Below are positions 1-7,404 of a DNA stretch of 55,227 nucleotides, in pieces (within the stretch, counting starts at the first letter, position 1; each line of letters starts with the position of its first letter). The stretch is from positions 1 through 55,227 of the forward strand of contig CAIOZS010000098.1 of the NCBI GenBank assembly GCA_903862845.1. The letters run 5' to 3'. Position numbers and translations under genes: made by a program. The notes below the pieces were generated by a model. It worked only from the letters and a program-made list of their open reading frames with translations. It ran no database searches and was not told where the DNA came from. This stretch comes from an uncultured Thermoleophilia bacterium. GTDB lineage: Bacteria; Actinomycetota; Thermoleophilia; UBA2241.

Positions 1-1859
1 CGGCCCGCCTGCGGATGCTGCTTGATGAGGGCGTACTCCATGTCCGTGAGCGCCGCCGGCTTGCTGAGGATCTCGGCGGGCACGCCGATCTTGCCGACGT
101 CGTGCACCTCGGCGGCGAAGGCGAGCCCTTCGCGGGCCTCCTCATCGAGCCCCAGCTCGAGGGCGATGGCCGTGGCCAGTTCGGTGACGCGCCGCTCGTG
201 GGCGGCCGTGTAGGGGTCGCGCAGGCCGACGATCGCGCCCATTGCCCTTACCGTGTCTTGCAGCTGCTCGCGGAGCTGCACGGAGCTGCGCGCGAGCGCC
301 TCCTCCGCCTGCTTGCGCTCGGTCAGTTCCGTCTGCACCTGGGCATAGAGCAGTGCGTTCTGCTGGGCAGACGCGATGTGCAATGACAGCGCCTCCAGCA
401 GTCGCAGCTGATCTTCGGTGTACGCGTCAAGGCGACAACTCATCACCTGCATCACCCCGCGGACCACGCCCCCGGTCTTGAGCGGGACGATCAGCGCCGA
501 ACGCGTGACGTCCTCATCTGACGGGGTCTCTTCGAGGACCTCGTTCGTCTCGGCGTCGACATAGAACTTGCTCCGCGCCGTCTTGTGCTGCGCCTGATAA
601 TCGTTGATCAACAGGGATCGGCCCATGCGGATGACGATGCTCTGCGTGCCTCTCCCCTCTTCTTCGAGGGGTATGGGCGGGAAGGAGCTGACGTCCAGCC
701 ACTTATCGTCGATCCGGCAGGCACGGCAGGTGATCAGCTGCGTTTCCTGGTCAAAGGCAGAGATGAAAAAGCTGTCGTGGGGCGCGATGATGGACATGGA
801 ATCGCAGATCGCTTGATAGATGTCATCCAGATCGAGTGTTCTGTTCAAACGCTGGCTGGCTTCATACAGAAGGCGCAGTTGGTCGCCTTGCTGGGTCGCC
901 AGCTCCTCGACCTGACGTCGCTCGCTGATGTCGGTGAGGAAGTTCAAGGTCGCGGGGCGCCCTTCCCACTCGATGGCGACCGCGTTCATCTCAGCCCAGA
1001 GTGCACTTCCCTGCTTCGTCAGCAGCCGGATTGCGTACCGGGCAGGGACAGCTTCACCGCGCAGCCTCTTCTGATAGTGCTCCGCCACCGTGGCGCGATC
1101 GTCGGGATGAATGAACGACATGAAAGGGGCCGTCGTGAGCTCCTGCTCCGAGAAGCCTGTGGTTTCCACGATCATGCGATTGACCAGGCGAAGCATCCCG
1201 TCCTGAGCCACGAGGATCGCCTCGCTGGCGCTGTCCACCAGCAGGCGGTACTTCTCCTCGCTCGTTCGGAGTGCTTCATCTGCCACGACTCTCTCGTGGA
1301 CATCGGTGAAGGTCAGGTGGTAGCGCAGCGGCTCGCGGCCGGCGGCGCCCTGCGGCCGCGACTCGAGGTGTGCCCAGAAGGGCTCGCCGCCGGCGGGCCG
1401 GAGGCGCAGCTCACTGGTCTGCGGCTTGCCGCTCTGCGTGAGCAGCAGGCGATGCCGGTAGTACGCATCCTGGTCCGCCGCGAGGATGAAGTCGCTGAAC
1501 GGCTGCCCGACGAGCAGCTGCCGCTCGACGCCCAGCAGCTGTGCGGCCGTCAGGTTGGCGTCGCCGATGATGCCACAGTCGCTCAAGGTGAGGAAGCCGA
1601 CCGGCGCCATGTCGAAGAGCTCGAAGTACTTCTCGCGCTGCTCCTCCAGCTCAAGCTGAGCGCGGCGCAGCTCCTCGTTCTGCGTCTCGAGCTCGATCTG
1701 GTGGACGCGTAGCTCGTCGACGGCAGCGGTGAGCTCCTCTGGCACCGGCGAGGCGGGCAAGGCGGCGGAGAGCCCGGCGGGGCCCTCCTCGGCCTGCCGG
1801 CGCATCTCGCCGGAGACGCGCGGCGCGGCTTTCTTGCGCGGACGCCGGGCGTCGGCCAT
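1..1859 (-). CDS. PAS-PAS-GAF-HD-GYP c-di-GMP phosphodiesterase-type sensor (3' end cut by window edge)
   Basis: About 619 residues are visible; the C-terminus, including the GYP motif, lies beyond position 1. In order I read a low-complexity and coiled start (1-75), PAS (about 76-185, beginning near KYFELFDMAPVGFL), a second PAS (about 200-315, ending in DISERRQ), GAF (about 335-490), a short coil and the first part of an HD-GYP domain with the metal-binding HDVGKIGVP motif. No membrane segment is seen, so it is probably a cytoplasmic sensor that hydrolyses cyclic-di-GMP. ATG at 1859 is chosen because it overlaps the stop of a 37-codon upstream ORF (TGATG). It is a paralogue of the gene ending at 7405: bases 1-125 are identical to 7712-7836 and similarity continues ungapped to about 355. 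Family assignment is firm; activity is inferred. Confidence 0.9.
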   Translation of the reverse strand, partial: MADARRPRKKAAPRVSGEMRRQAEEGPAGLSAALPASPVPEELTAAVDELRVHQIELETQNEELRRAQLELEEQREKYFELFDMAPVGFLTLSDCGIIGDANLTAAQLLGVERQLLVGQPFSDFILAADQDAYYRHRLLLTQSGKPQTSELRLRPAGGEPFWAHLESRPQGAAGREPLRYHLTFTDVHERVVADEALRTSEEKYRLLVDSASEAILVAQDGMLRLVNRMIVETTGFSEQELTTAPFMSFIHPDDRATVAEHYQKRLRGEAVPARYAIRLLTKQGSALWAEMNAVAIEWEGRPATLNFLTDISERRQVEELATQQGDQLRLLYEASQRLNRTLDLDDIYQAICDSMSIIAPHDSFFISAFDQETQLITCRACRIDDKWLDVSSFPPIPLEEEGRGTQSIVIRMGRSLLINDYQAQHKTARSKFYVDAETNEVLEETPSDEDVTRSALIVPLKTGGVVRGVMQVMSCRLDAYTEDQLRLLEALSLHIASAQQNALLYAQVQTELTERKQAEEALARSSVQLREQLQDTVRAMGAIVGLRDPYTAAHERRVTELATAIALELGLDEEAREGLAFAAEVHDVGKIGVPAEILSKPAALTDMEYALIKQHPQAG

Positions 1860-1972
1860 CAGGTGCCGCAGTCCATGTCGGTGATCGCATGTGGCACGAG
1901 GTGTCGCTGCCCGGGCAGAACCTCCGGCAGCAGATGGCGCGGGTCGGCCGGGGAATGCTCACCGCTCGCCAT
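1859..1972 (-). CDS. 37-aa upstream ORF, translationally coupled to HD-GYP gene (copy A)
   Basis: A small ORF starts at ATG 1972 with a strong ribosome-binding site (AAGGGGG, about 6 nt upstream). Its TGA overlaps the ATG of the HD-GYP gene. A second ORF of exactly the same length stands in the same place before the paralogue at 9069-9182. Both peptides end in a shared pattern: DxRHxxxEVLxxQRHLxP, then TD(M/I)DCG(T/A). Conserved length, Shine-Dalgarno sequence, stop/start overlap and peptide similarity argue that it is translated. It may be a coupling leader or a small functional protein. I do not recognise the family. Confidence 0.55.
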   Translation of the reverse strand: MASGEHSPADPRHLLPEVLPGQRHLVPHAITDMDCGT

Positions 1973-2109
1973 GCGTCGCCCCCTTACGTCGCCCACTCTC
2001 CATCGGCGCAGTTGCCGGCCGGGAGCCTCCGGATCGTCCAGGCCCTGCGCGGCGGCGCGCCGCGGCGCGATGCCATTTTCATAGACTGTCCCGCAGGCCC
2101 GCATGGCAA

Positions 2110-2137
2110 TCATCGGCATGCCCTTCCGCGGAGTTGA
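2110..2137 (-). promoter_or_regulatory. Sigma-28 (FliA/WhiG)-like promoter, HD-GYP locus A
   Basis: Reading the minus strand: TCAAC (2137-2133), 15 nt, GCCGATGA (2117-2110). This fits the sigma-28 class pattern (TAAA or TCAAG, N15, GCCGATAA). The same element, spacing and surrounding bases occur at 9317-9344 before the paralogue. The implied start near 2103 gives a leader of about 130 nt before the 37-codon ORF. It is a motif match only. Confidence 0.55.
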
Positions 2138-2536
2138 GCCGGCTTCGCCTGGGCCTGCGGTGTCGGCAAGACGGACAGAGCCGACGATTCGCGACGGCCG
2201 ACCGGGCACGCGTCGCTCAGGCGTTGCACAAGCTCATGTCCCGGCGGGAGCCCGTCAACATGGTGGTCAAGACGACCTGTGAACCGTCGCCGGCGTCGGG
2301 GGGCATCAACGTGAGCCAGCTCGGCCTGCTCTTCGGCGCCGAGACCGACCTCGACAAGGCCGTGCCGGCCGCTGACCCCCTTGTCAAGAACGGCCACCGT
2401 TACGAATCCATGCCAACATGGCGTGCACTCACGGTGTCGACATGAGCGAGCCCGAGCGTTTCCGCGGTCCTGCGAACCTCGAGGAGCTCGCCATTAGCCT
2501 CGGCCGCTACGATCCCGCCGTCAGAGCCGCCGCCGA

Positions 2537-2576
2537 TTCTCAGCTTGTTCTCAGGTGAATCCCATATCATTCTCAG
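2537..2576 (+). promoter_or_regulatory. Phased TTCTCAG heptamer array (OmpR/PhoB-type operator) before ABC efflux operon
   Basis: TTCTCAG occurs exactly at 2537, 2548 and 2570. A degenerate copy (ATCCCAT) sits at 2559, so four heptamers run head to tail with 11-bp periodicity. That is the usual layout of binding sites for OmpR/PhoB-family response regulators. It lies 140-180 bp upstream of the ABC ATPase start. No cognate regulator is in the window. Confidence 0.6.
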
Positions 2577-2716
2577 GGCAGGATGGCAGTGTTGAGCGGC
2601 TAGATCACCGATGCGCGGGGAGATCCTTGACGGGGGGACGCGAGCGTGATGGTTCGAGCAATGACGCCGGCACGCCGGGCGGGGTTCCCGTCGGCGCAGA
2701 GAAGGCGCGCCGCTTC

Positions 2717-3421
2717 ATGAGCACGGCAGACGCCCTCCTCGAGGCTCACGGCATCGTGCGCACCTATCGGCGTGGCGACATCGCGGTACCCGTCTTGAAG
2801 GGTCTGGACCTCGAGGTGAGGCGCGGTGAGTGGGTCGCCTGTACCGGCCGGTCGGGCTCCGGCAAGTCGACCCTGCTCAACGTGCTGGGTCTTCTCGACA
2901 GCGCCGATGCCGGCACGTACCTGCTTGCGGGGCACGATGTGTCGGACCTCGACGATACCGCCAGAGCGCGGCTACGCAACCGCTTGCTTGGTTTCGTCTT
3001 TCAGCTCCACAACCTGTTGCCGCGCACGACAGCGCTCGAGAACGTGGCGACGCCTCTCGTGTACCGCGGCGTGCGGCGTGCGGAGCGTCTGCGCCGCGCC
3101 GAGGCGGCCCTGAAGGCCGTCGACCTGGCCGACCGCGCCGATCACGACCCGAGCGAGCTATCCGGCGGCCAGATGCAGCGCGTGGCCATTGCCCGTGCCC
3201 TCGTCGGCGACCCGGAGGTGCTGCTCGTCGACGAGCCGACGGGCAACCTCGACCTCGCGGCGACCCGGGAGGTCCTCGAGATCCTCGATCGGCTGCATGC
3301 CGACGGCCGCACCATCTTCATGATCACGCACGAAGAAGACGTCGCCGAGCACGCCGATCGACGGCTCATCCTCAGTGACGGCAGGCTGCACGACCACGAC
3401 TTCGCGGAGGCACATCTATGA
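2717..3421 (+). CDS. MacB/LolD-type ABC transporter ATP-binding protein
   Basis: This 234-residue ATPase powers the permease encoded at 5995. Visible motifs are Walker A GRSGSGKS (about 44-51), a Q-loop in FVFQLHNLLP (about 93-102), signature LSGGQMQR (148-155), Walker B VLLVDEPTGNLD with D172/E173, and the switch histidine H205. This is the pattern of the LolD/MacB/FtsE subfamily. The reading frame stays open back to 2555, but ATG 2717 is chosen because homology starts there and the upstream part overlaps the operator array. Its TGA overlaps the ATG of the next gene (ATGA). First gene of an efflux operon of four. Confidence 0.93.
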   Translation: MSTADALLEAHGIVRTYRRGDIAVPVLKGLDLEVRRGEWVACTGRSGSGKSTLLNVLGLLDSADAGTYLLAGHDVSDLDDTARARLRNRLLGFVFQLHNLLPRTTALENVATPLVYRGVRRAERLRRAEAALKAVDLADRADHDPSELSGGQMQRVAIARALVGDPEVLLVDEPTGNLDLAATREVLEILDRLHADGRTIFMITHEEDVAEHADRRLILSDGRLHDHDFAEAHL

Positions 3422-4365
3422 AGGCATTCGGCCGGCGCCCAACGGGGTTTCGTGCCCCCGGACGTCGCAGCGGCATCCTGATCGTCCTCATCCTCTTCCT
3501 GACGGCCGCCACCGCGAGCGCCGCCGGATGTGGCGGCTCGGGCGGCTCCGGCGGCACCCCCTCCGTGGGCCAGGGCGGCGCCACGTCCATCCAGGTCCTC
3601 ACTCCCGTGCAGCGCGGTGACCTCGTCGAATCGGCGATGGGGAGCGTCAAGCTTGTCGTCGCGAACGGCAAGACCACGGTCGTCGCGACGGTCCCGCAGC
3701 AGAGCGCGACCTCCGTCGCCGTCGGGCAGACGGCGACCCTGATGTTCTTCCCGGCGGGCGCAAACGGCCAGGGCGGATTCCCGAGTCCGCCGGCCGGCGC
3801 AAACGGCCAGGGCGGTCAGAGCGGCGCCCCGTTCGGCCAGGGCGGTCAGAGCGGCGCACCGTTCGGCCAAGGCGGCCAGAGCGGCGCACCGTTCGGCCAA
3901 GGCGGCCAGAGCGGCGCCCCGTCTGACCAGGGAGGGTTCGGCCAAGGGAGGTTCGGTGGTCGCGGCACGCCCGGCACGGTGACCGCCGTCAAGACCAACA
4001 CCGACGGTTCCGCGGCCGTGACGATCGCGGTCAAGAAGCTGCCCGCCGGCGTCACGATCAAGTCCGGCGGCTTCGCGAGCATCCAGACCCAGGTACTCGC
4101 CGCCGACGCCATCATCATCCCCACCGCCGCCATCAAGGGCAGCGGCAGCTCGGCCACCGTCCAGGTGCTGGCGGACGGCAAAACGAGCACGCGCTCCGTG
4201 GTGGTCGGCAAGCAGTCGGGCGCGGAGTCCGAGATCGTCTCCGGGCTCAGCGTCGGCGAGAACGTGGTCTGGGAACGTTCGTTCCAGGGCGGCGGGTTCC
4301 CTCGCAGCGGCAACAGTCCCTTCCCCGGCCAGAGCGCGCCCGCGGCCGGCGGAGGCTCCCAGTGA
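3418..4365 (+). CDS. Secreted adaptor-like protein with tandem Gly/Gln-rich repeats
   Basis: The 315-residue product has a twin-arginine-like basic start, a hydrophobic segment (about 18-35) and a weak lipobox-like AAGC, so it is probably exported or lipid-anchored. The middle holds four tandem copies of a 10-residue Gly/Gln/Ser-rich unit (3811-3930). Sequence on both sides resembles periplasmic adaptor (HlyD/MacA) beta-barrel and membrane-proximal domains, including a segment like VTIKSGGFASIQTQVLAADAI. It overlaps the ATPase gene by 4 nt and precedes a second adaptor-like gene. It probably helps link the transporter to the envelope. The repeat insertion is unusual. Function rests on context. 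Confidence 0.7.
   Translation: MKAFGRRPTGFRAPGRRSGILIVLILFLTAATASAAGCGGSGGSGGTPSVGQGGATSIQVLTPVQRGDLVESAMGSVKLVVANGKTTVVATVPQQSATSVAVGQTATLMFFPAGANGQGGFPSPPAGANGQGGQSGAPFGQGGQSGAPFGQGGQSGAPFGQGGQSGAPSDQGGFGQGRFGGRGTPGTVTAVKTNTDGSAAVTIAVKKLPAGVTIKSGGFASIQTQVLAADAIIIPTAAIKGSGSSATVQVLADGKTSTRSVVVGKQSGAESEIVSGLSVGENVVWERSFQGGGFPRSGNSPFPGQSAPAAGGGSQ
3811..3930 (+). repeat. Four tandem 30-bp coding repeats
   Basis: Units begin at 3811, 3841, 3871 and 3901. Each encodes GQSGAPFGQG-like ten residues; the last unit diverges (SDQ instead of FGQ). The units keep frame, so copy number can change without a frameshift. Confidence 0.95.
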
Positions 4366-4426
4366 TCGGCCGCGCCGGCGCCCGCGCGGCGCCGGCCGGC
4401 GAGCCGCCCAACGAAGGAGAGCAGAC

Positions 4427-5998
4427 ATGAAGAGGCGCAAGCGCTGGTGGCTCATCGCCCTGGTGGTCGTGCTCATCGCCGCCGCCGGCGCGACTGCCGG
4501 CGTGCTGTGGTTCGGCCGCAGCAAGGCGCCCGCCGTGCGCTATCTCACGTCCGCGGCGGCCACCGGGACCATCTCGCGCACCGTCCAGGCGGACTTCACG
4601 CTGGCCACCGCCAAGGACCAGATGACGATCGTGCTGGGCGGCGGCGGCTCGACGACCAGCAGCAGCGCGACGACTAGCGGCGGCTCAACGACCAGCAGCA
4701 GCTCAACGACCAGCAGCACCACGGGCAGCGCGTCCACGACCTACAGCGCGCTGACCACGGTCAACGCGACTTCTCCCACGCCGAGCCCGACGGCAAGCGG
4801 CACCCCCACTCCTTCACCGACCCCGTCGAGAAGTGGCACGCCTACTCCTTCACCGACCCCGTCGAGAAGCGGCACGCCTACTCCGTCGCCGATGCCGTCG
4901 GGAAGCGGCACGCCTGCCCCCACGCCGACTTCGTCGGGAAGCAGAAGCAGCGGAAGCGGCTCGTCCACCAGCTCGGGGAGCGGCAGCTCGACGACCTCGA
5001 CAAGCGTGAGCGGCGTGGTGACCCGCATCGCGCTCCCCGCCGGAGCCACGCCGCGCACCCTGCAGGCGCTGCTCAAAGTCTCCGGGAAGCCCATCTTCGC
5101 CTTCGTGAGCTCCACGCCGCTCTACAAGACGCTCTCTGTCGACCTTTCGTCGGGTACCCAGGTGGCTAACATCACGGTCTTGCAGCGTGCGCTCAAGGAT
5201 CGCGGCTACTACGCCGGCAGCATCAGCGGCACCTTCAATGCGAAGACGCAGACCGCTCTCAAAGCCTGGCAGGCCGATCACGGTGTCAGCCAGACCGGCA
5301 AGGTCTCGACCTCGCAGTTCGTCTGGGTGCCGCAGGGCGCCGTGCTCAGCGCCTGGCAGGTCGATGTGGGCAGTCAGGTCAGCGGCCAGGCGGCGCTCGC
5401 CACCGTCGGCTTCCCGCAGGAACTGGTGGCGCAGGCATTGATCACGCAGGCCGACATCGCCAGTCTCAAGGTCGGCCAGAAGGCCCAGCTCACAATTGAC
5501 GGCTATACCGGCGATGCGTTCACCGGCACCATCAGCCACATCGACGACCAGCCCGCGTCGGCGACCTCGTCTGCGGGGTCGTCGAGCTCAACGCAGTACT
5601 CCATCACGCTCAGACCCAAGGGCATGCCCAAGCTCGCGAGGTCGGGGATGACCGGGACGCTCGAGGTCGTCATCGCGCAGCGCAAGAACGTGCTCCTCGT
5701 GCCGACGAGCGCCGTCTCCGGCACGTCCAGTGTGCCGTACGTGCGCGTGATGATGAACGGCAAGGCGGCCTTCAGGCAGGTGCAGACGGGCATGGCGACC
5801 TCTGCGTCCACGCAGATCACCGGTGGGCTGACCGCGGGTGAGGTCGTGATCACCGGCCAGTACAGCAACGCGGCCTCGAGCACCACCACCAGCGGGTCCG
5901 GCGGCTTCGGCCTCCCGGGGCTCGGCGGTGGCCCCGTCCGCAGTTCCGGCGGCTCAAGTCAGGGCGGGTTCCAGCCCCCGGCCGGCGGCGGTCAATGA
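4427..5998 (+). CDS. Membrane fusion/adaptor protein with peptidoglycan-binding domain
   Basis: The 523-residue protein has one N-terminal membrane anchor (about 6-28), then a long Ser/Thr/Pro linker (about 80-190) with repeats such as GTPTPSPTPSRS. A peptidoglycan-binding-1 domain follows (about 246-294; LQRALKDRGYYAGSISGTF), and the C-terminal half is HlyD/MacA-like (VDVGSQVSGQAALATVG; a beta-barrel near residues 340-420). It should bridge the ABC permease and the cell wall. Adaptors with this wall-binding insertion are typical of Gram-positive MacAB-like systems. ATG 4427 has AAGGAGAG upstream. The TGA overlaps the permease ATG. Confidence 0.88.
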   Translation: MKRRKRWWLIALVVVLIAAAGATAGVLWFGRSKAPAVRYLTSAAATGTISRTVQADFTLATAKDQMTIVLGGGGSTTSSSATTSGGSTTSSSSTTSSTTGSASTTYSALTTVNATSPTPSPTASGTPTPSPTPSRSGTPTPSPTPSRSGTPTPSPMPSGSGTPAPTPTSSGSRSSGSGSSTSSGSGSSTTSTSVSGVVTRIALPAGATPRTLQALLKVSGKPIFAFVSSTPLYKTLSVDLSSGTQVANITVLQRALKDRGYYAGSISGTFNAKTQTALKAWQADHGVSQTGKVSTSQFVWVPQGAVLSAWQVDVGSQVSGQAALATVGFPQELVAQALITQADIASLKVGQKAQLTIDGYTGDAFTGTISHIDDQPASATSSAGSSSSTQYSITLRPKGMPKLARSGMTGTLEVVIAQRKNVLLVPTSAVSGTSSVPYVRVMMNGKAAFRQVQTGMATSASTQITGGLTAGEVVITGQYSNAASSTTTSGSGGFGLPGLGGGPVRSSGGSSQGGFQPPAGGGQ

Positions 5999-7188
5999 TT
6001 ATCGTCCTCGAGTCGCTGCGCCTGGCGTTCACCAGCCTGCGCGCCAACCCGCTGCGCGCGATCCTCACGATCCTCGGGATCGTGATCGGCGTCGCCGCCG
6101 TGGTCGCGCTCACCTCGATCGGCGGCGGCTCTACGCGCGCCGTCGAGAACCGGTTCAACGCCTTCGGGACCGACACAATCACCGTCCAGAGCAGCCGCTT
6201 CTCTTCGAACGCCACACCGTTGACCACGAGCGACCTGGCCGCAATCGCCGCGACGCCCGGGGTCAAGACGACCGTCTACACCGTCGACACCAACGCCAGT
6301 GTCAGTGCCGGCTCCACCACAGCTATGGAGACGGTCACCGGCACCTTCCCCCAGATCCGCACGATTGATCAGCTCACGGTCGACGCGGGCACGTTCTTCA
6401 GCCAGTTCGCTGTCGCCAACAGCTTACCGGTGGCGGTGCTCGGATCGACCGCGGCGAGCGACTTGGGCCTCACGCCGCTCCGCGCCGTGGGCCAGACGAT
6501 CGCCGTCGGCGGCGTCCGCTTCAAGGTGATCGGCGTGCTGGCGTCGCAAGGTGGCATCAGCTTCGGTTCGGTCGACTCGAGCCTGCTCGTACCCCTCGGC
6601 TCGATCGAGGGGCGCCTGGTGGGTTTCCACCCAGACATCTCCTCGATCCGCGTGCAGGCCACTCCGGCGGGCGTGGACACGTTTGCGTCGGCCGTGGAGA
6701 GCACGCTGCGCACGCAGCACGATCTGACGTCGAGCGAGCAAAACGACTTCCAGATCATCAATGCGAGCTCGATCGCCTCGGCCGTCTCGTCGAGCACCAA
6801 GACCCTCACCGAGCTGATGGCGGCCATCGCCGCCATCAGCCTCATCGTCGGCGGCATCGGCGTCGCCAACGTCATGCTCGTCACGGTGCGGGAGCGTACC
6901 CGCGAGATCGGCGTGCGACGCGCCGTCGGGGCCACGCGCCGCGACATCGTCACCCAGTTCCTGGTGGATGCCGTTGTCATCAGCCTGATCGGCGGCGTCG
7001 TCGGGCTGGGCGTGGGGTTCGGCAGCGCGTTCGCCGGCGGATCGGCGCTCAGCGTGACGCCGGTCTTCTCCTGGACGGCCGTGATCCTCGCCATCGTAGT
7101 CGCCGTAGTGGTGGGCGTTGTGGCCGGCATCGGCCCAGCCCTCCAAGCGTCGTCTGTGGAGCCCACGATGGCGCTGCGGTACGAGTGA
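5995..7188 (+). CDS. MacB/FtsX-type ABC transporter permease
   Basis: The 397-residue permease has the classic MacB layout: a first membrane helix at about 20-42 after LRANPLRAILTILGIVIG, a large extracytoplasmic domain (about 45-270), then three helices near 275-300, 320-350 and 360-385. The terminal motif ALRYE is typical of the family. With the ATPase at 2717 and the two adaptors it forms a complete tripartite-like exporter. The substrate (peptide, antibiotic or signal) cannot be read from sequence. ATGA overlap with the adaptor gene indicates coupled translation. Confidence 0.93.
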   Translation: MIIVLESLRLAFTSLRANPLRAILTILGIVIGVAAVVALTSIGGGSTRAVENRFNAFGTDTITVQSSRFSSNATPLTTSDLAAIAATPGVKTTVYTVDTNASVSAGSTTAMETVTGTFPQIRTIDQLTVDAGTFFSQFAVANSLPVAVLGSTAASDLGLTPLRAVGQTIAVGGVRFKVIGVLASQGGISFGSVDSSLLVPLGSIEGRLVGFHPDISSIRVQATPAGVDTFASAVESTLRTQHDLTSSEQNDFQIINASSIASAVSSSTKTLTELMAAIAAISLIVGGIGVANVMLVTVRERTREIGVRRAVGATRRDIVTQFLVDAVVISLIGGVVGLGVGFGSAFAGGSALSVTPVFSWTAVILAIVVAVVVGVVAGIGPALQASSVEPTMALRYE

Positions 7189-7404
7189 CGACGACGCGGA
7201 GGCCGCCGCGGTCGTCTCGGTGCCCTGCGCCTCGGGCATGGAGCGCGGCCGGCGCGCTCGACATCGTCGCGCGGGGCTTGGCGCCACGGCGTGACGACGG
7301 CGACCCGGGTCCTCGTTGCCGCCGCCCACAAGCCCGGTGCTCGCTGTGACCCAGCGGCATTGGTTGGGGTTCAGCGTCACCCGAGGGCTTCTGCGCGGCG
7401 GCGG

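Larger units (their letters stand above)
1973..2716. other. Divergent intergenic region with two possible small plus-strand ORFs
   Basis: This stretch carries the minus-strand promoter and leader of HD-GYP locus A and the heptamer operator of the ABC operon. Between them, 2236-2445 could encode 69 codons (plus strand), and its TGA overlaps the ATG of a 38-codon ORF at 2442-2558 (ATGA). Codon use in both is GC3-rich, as in real genes here, but ribosome-binding sites are weak and I recognise neither product. The second would run into the heptamer operator. They may be gene remnants. Confidence 0.25.

Noticed and set aside
4780-4990. Short-period repeats that could look like a repeat array
   Set aside because: They are in-frame TPTPSPTPSRSG linker codons of the adaptor gene; no spacers, so not CRISPR.
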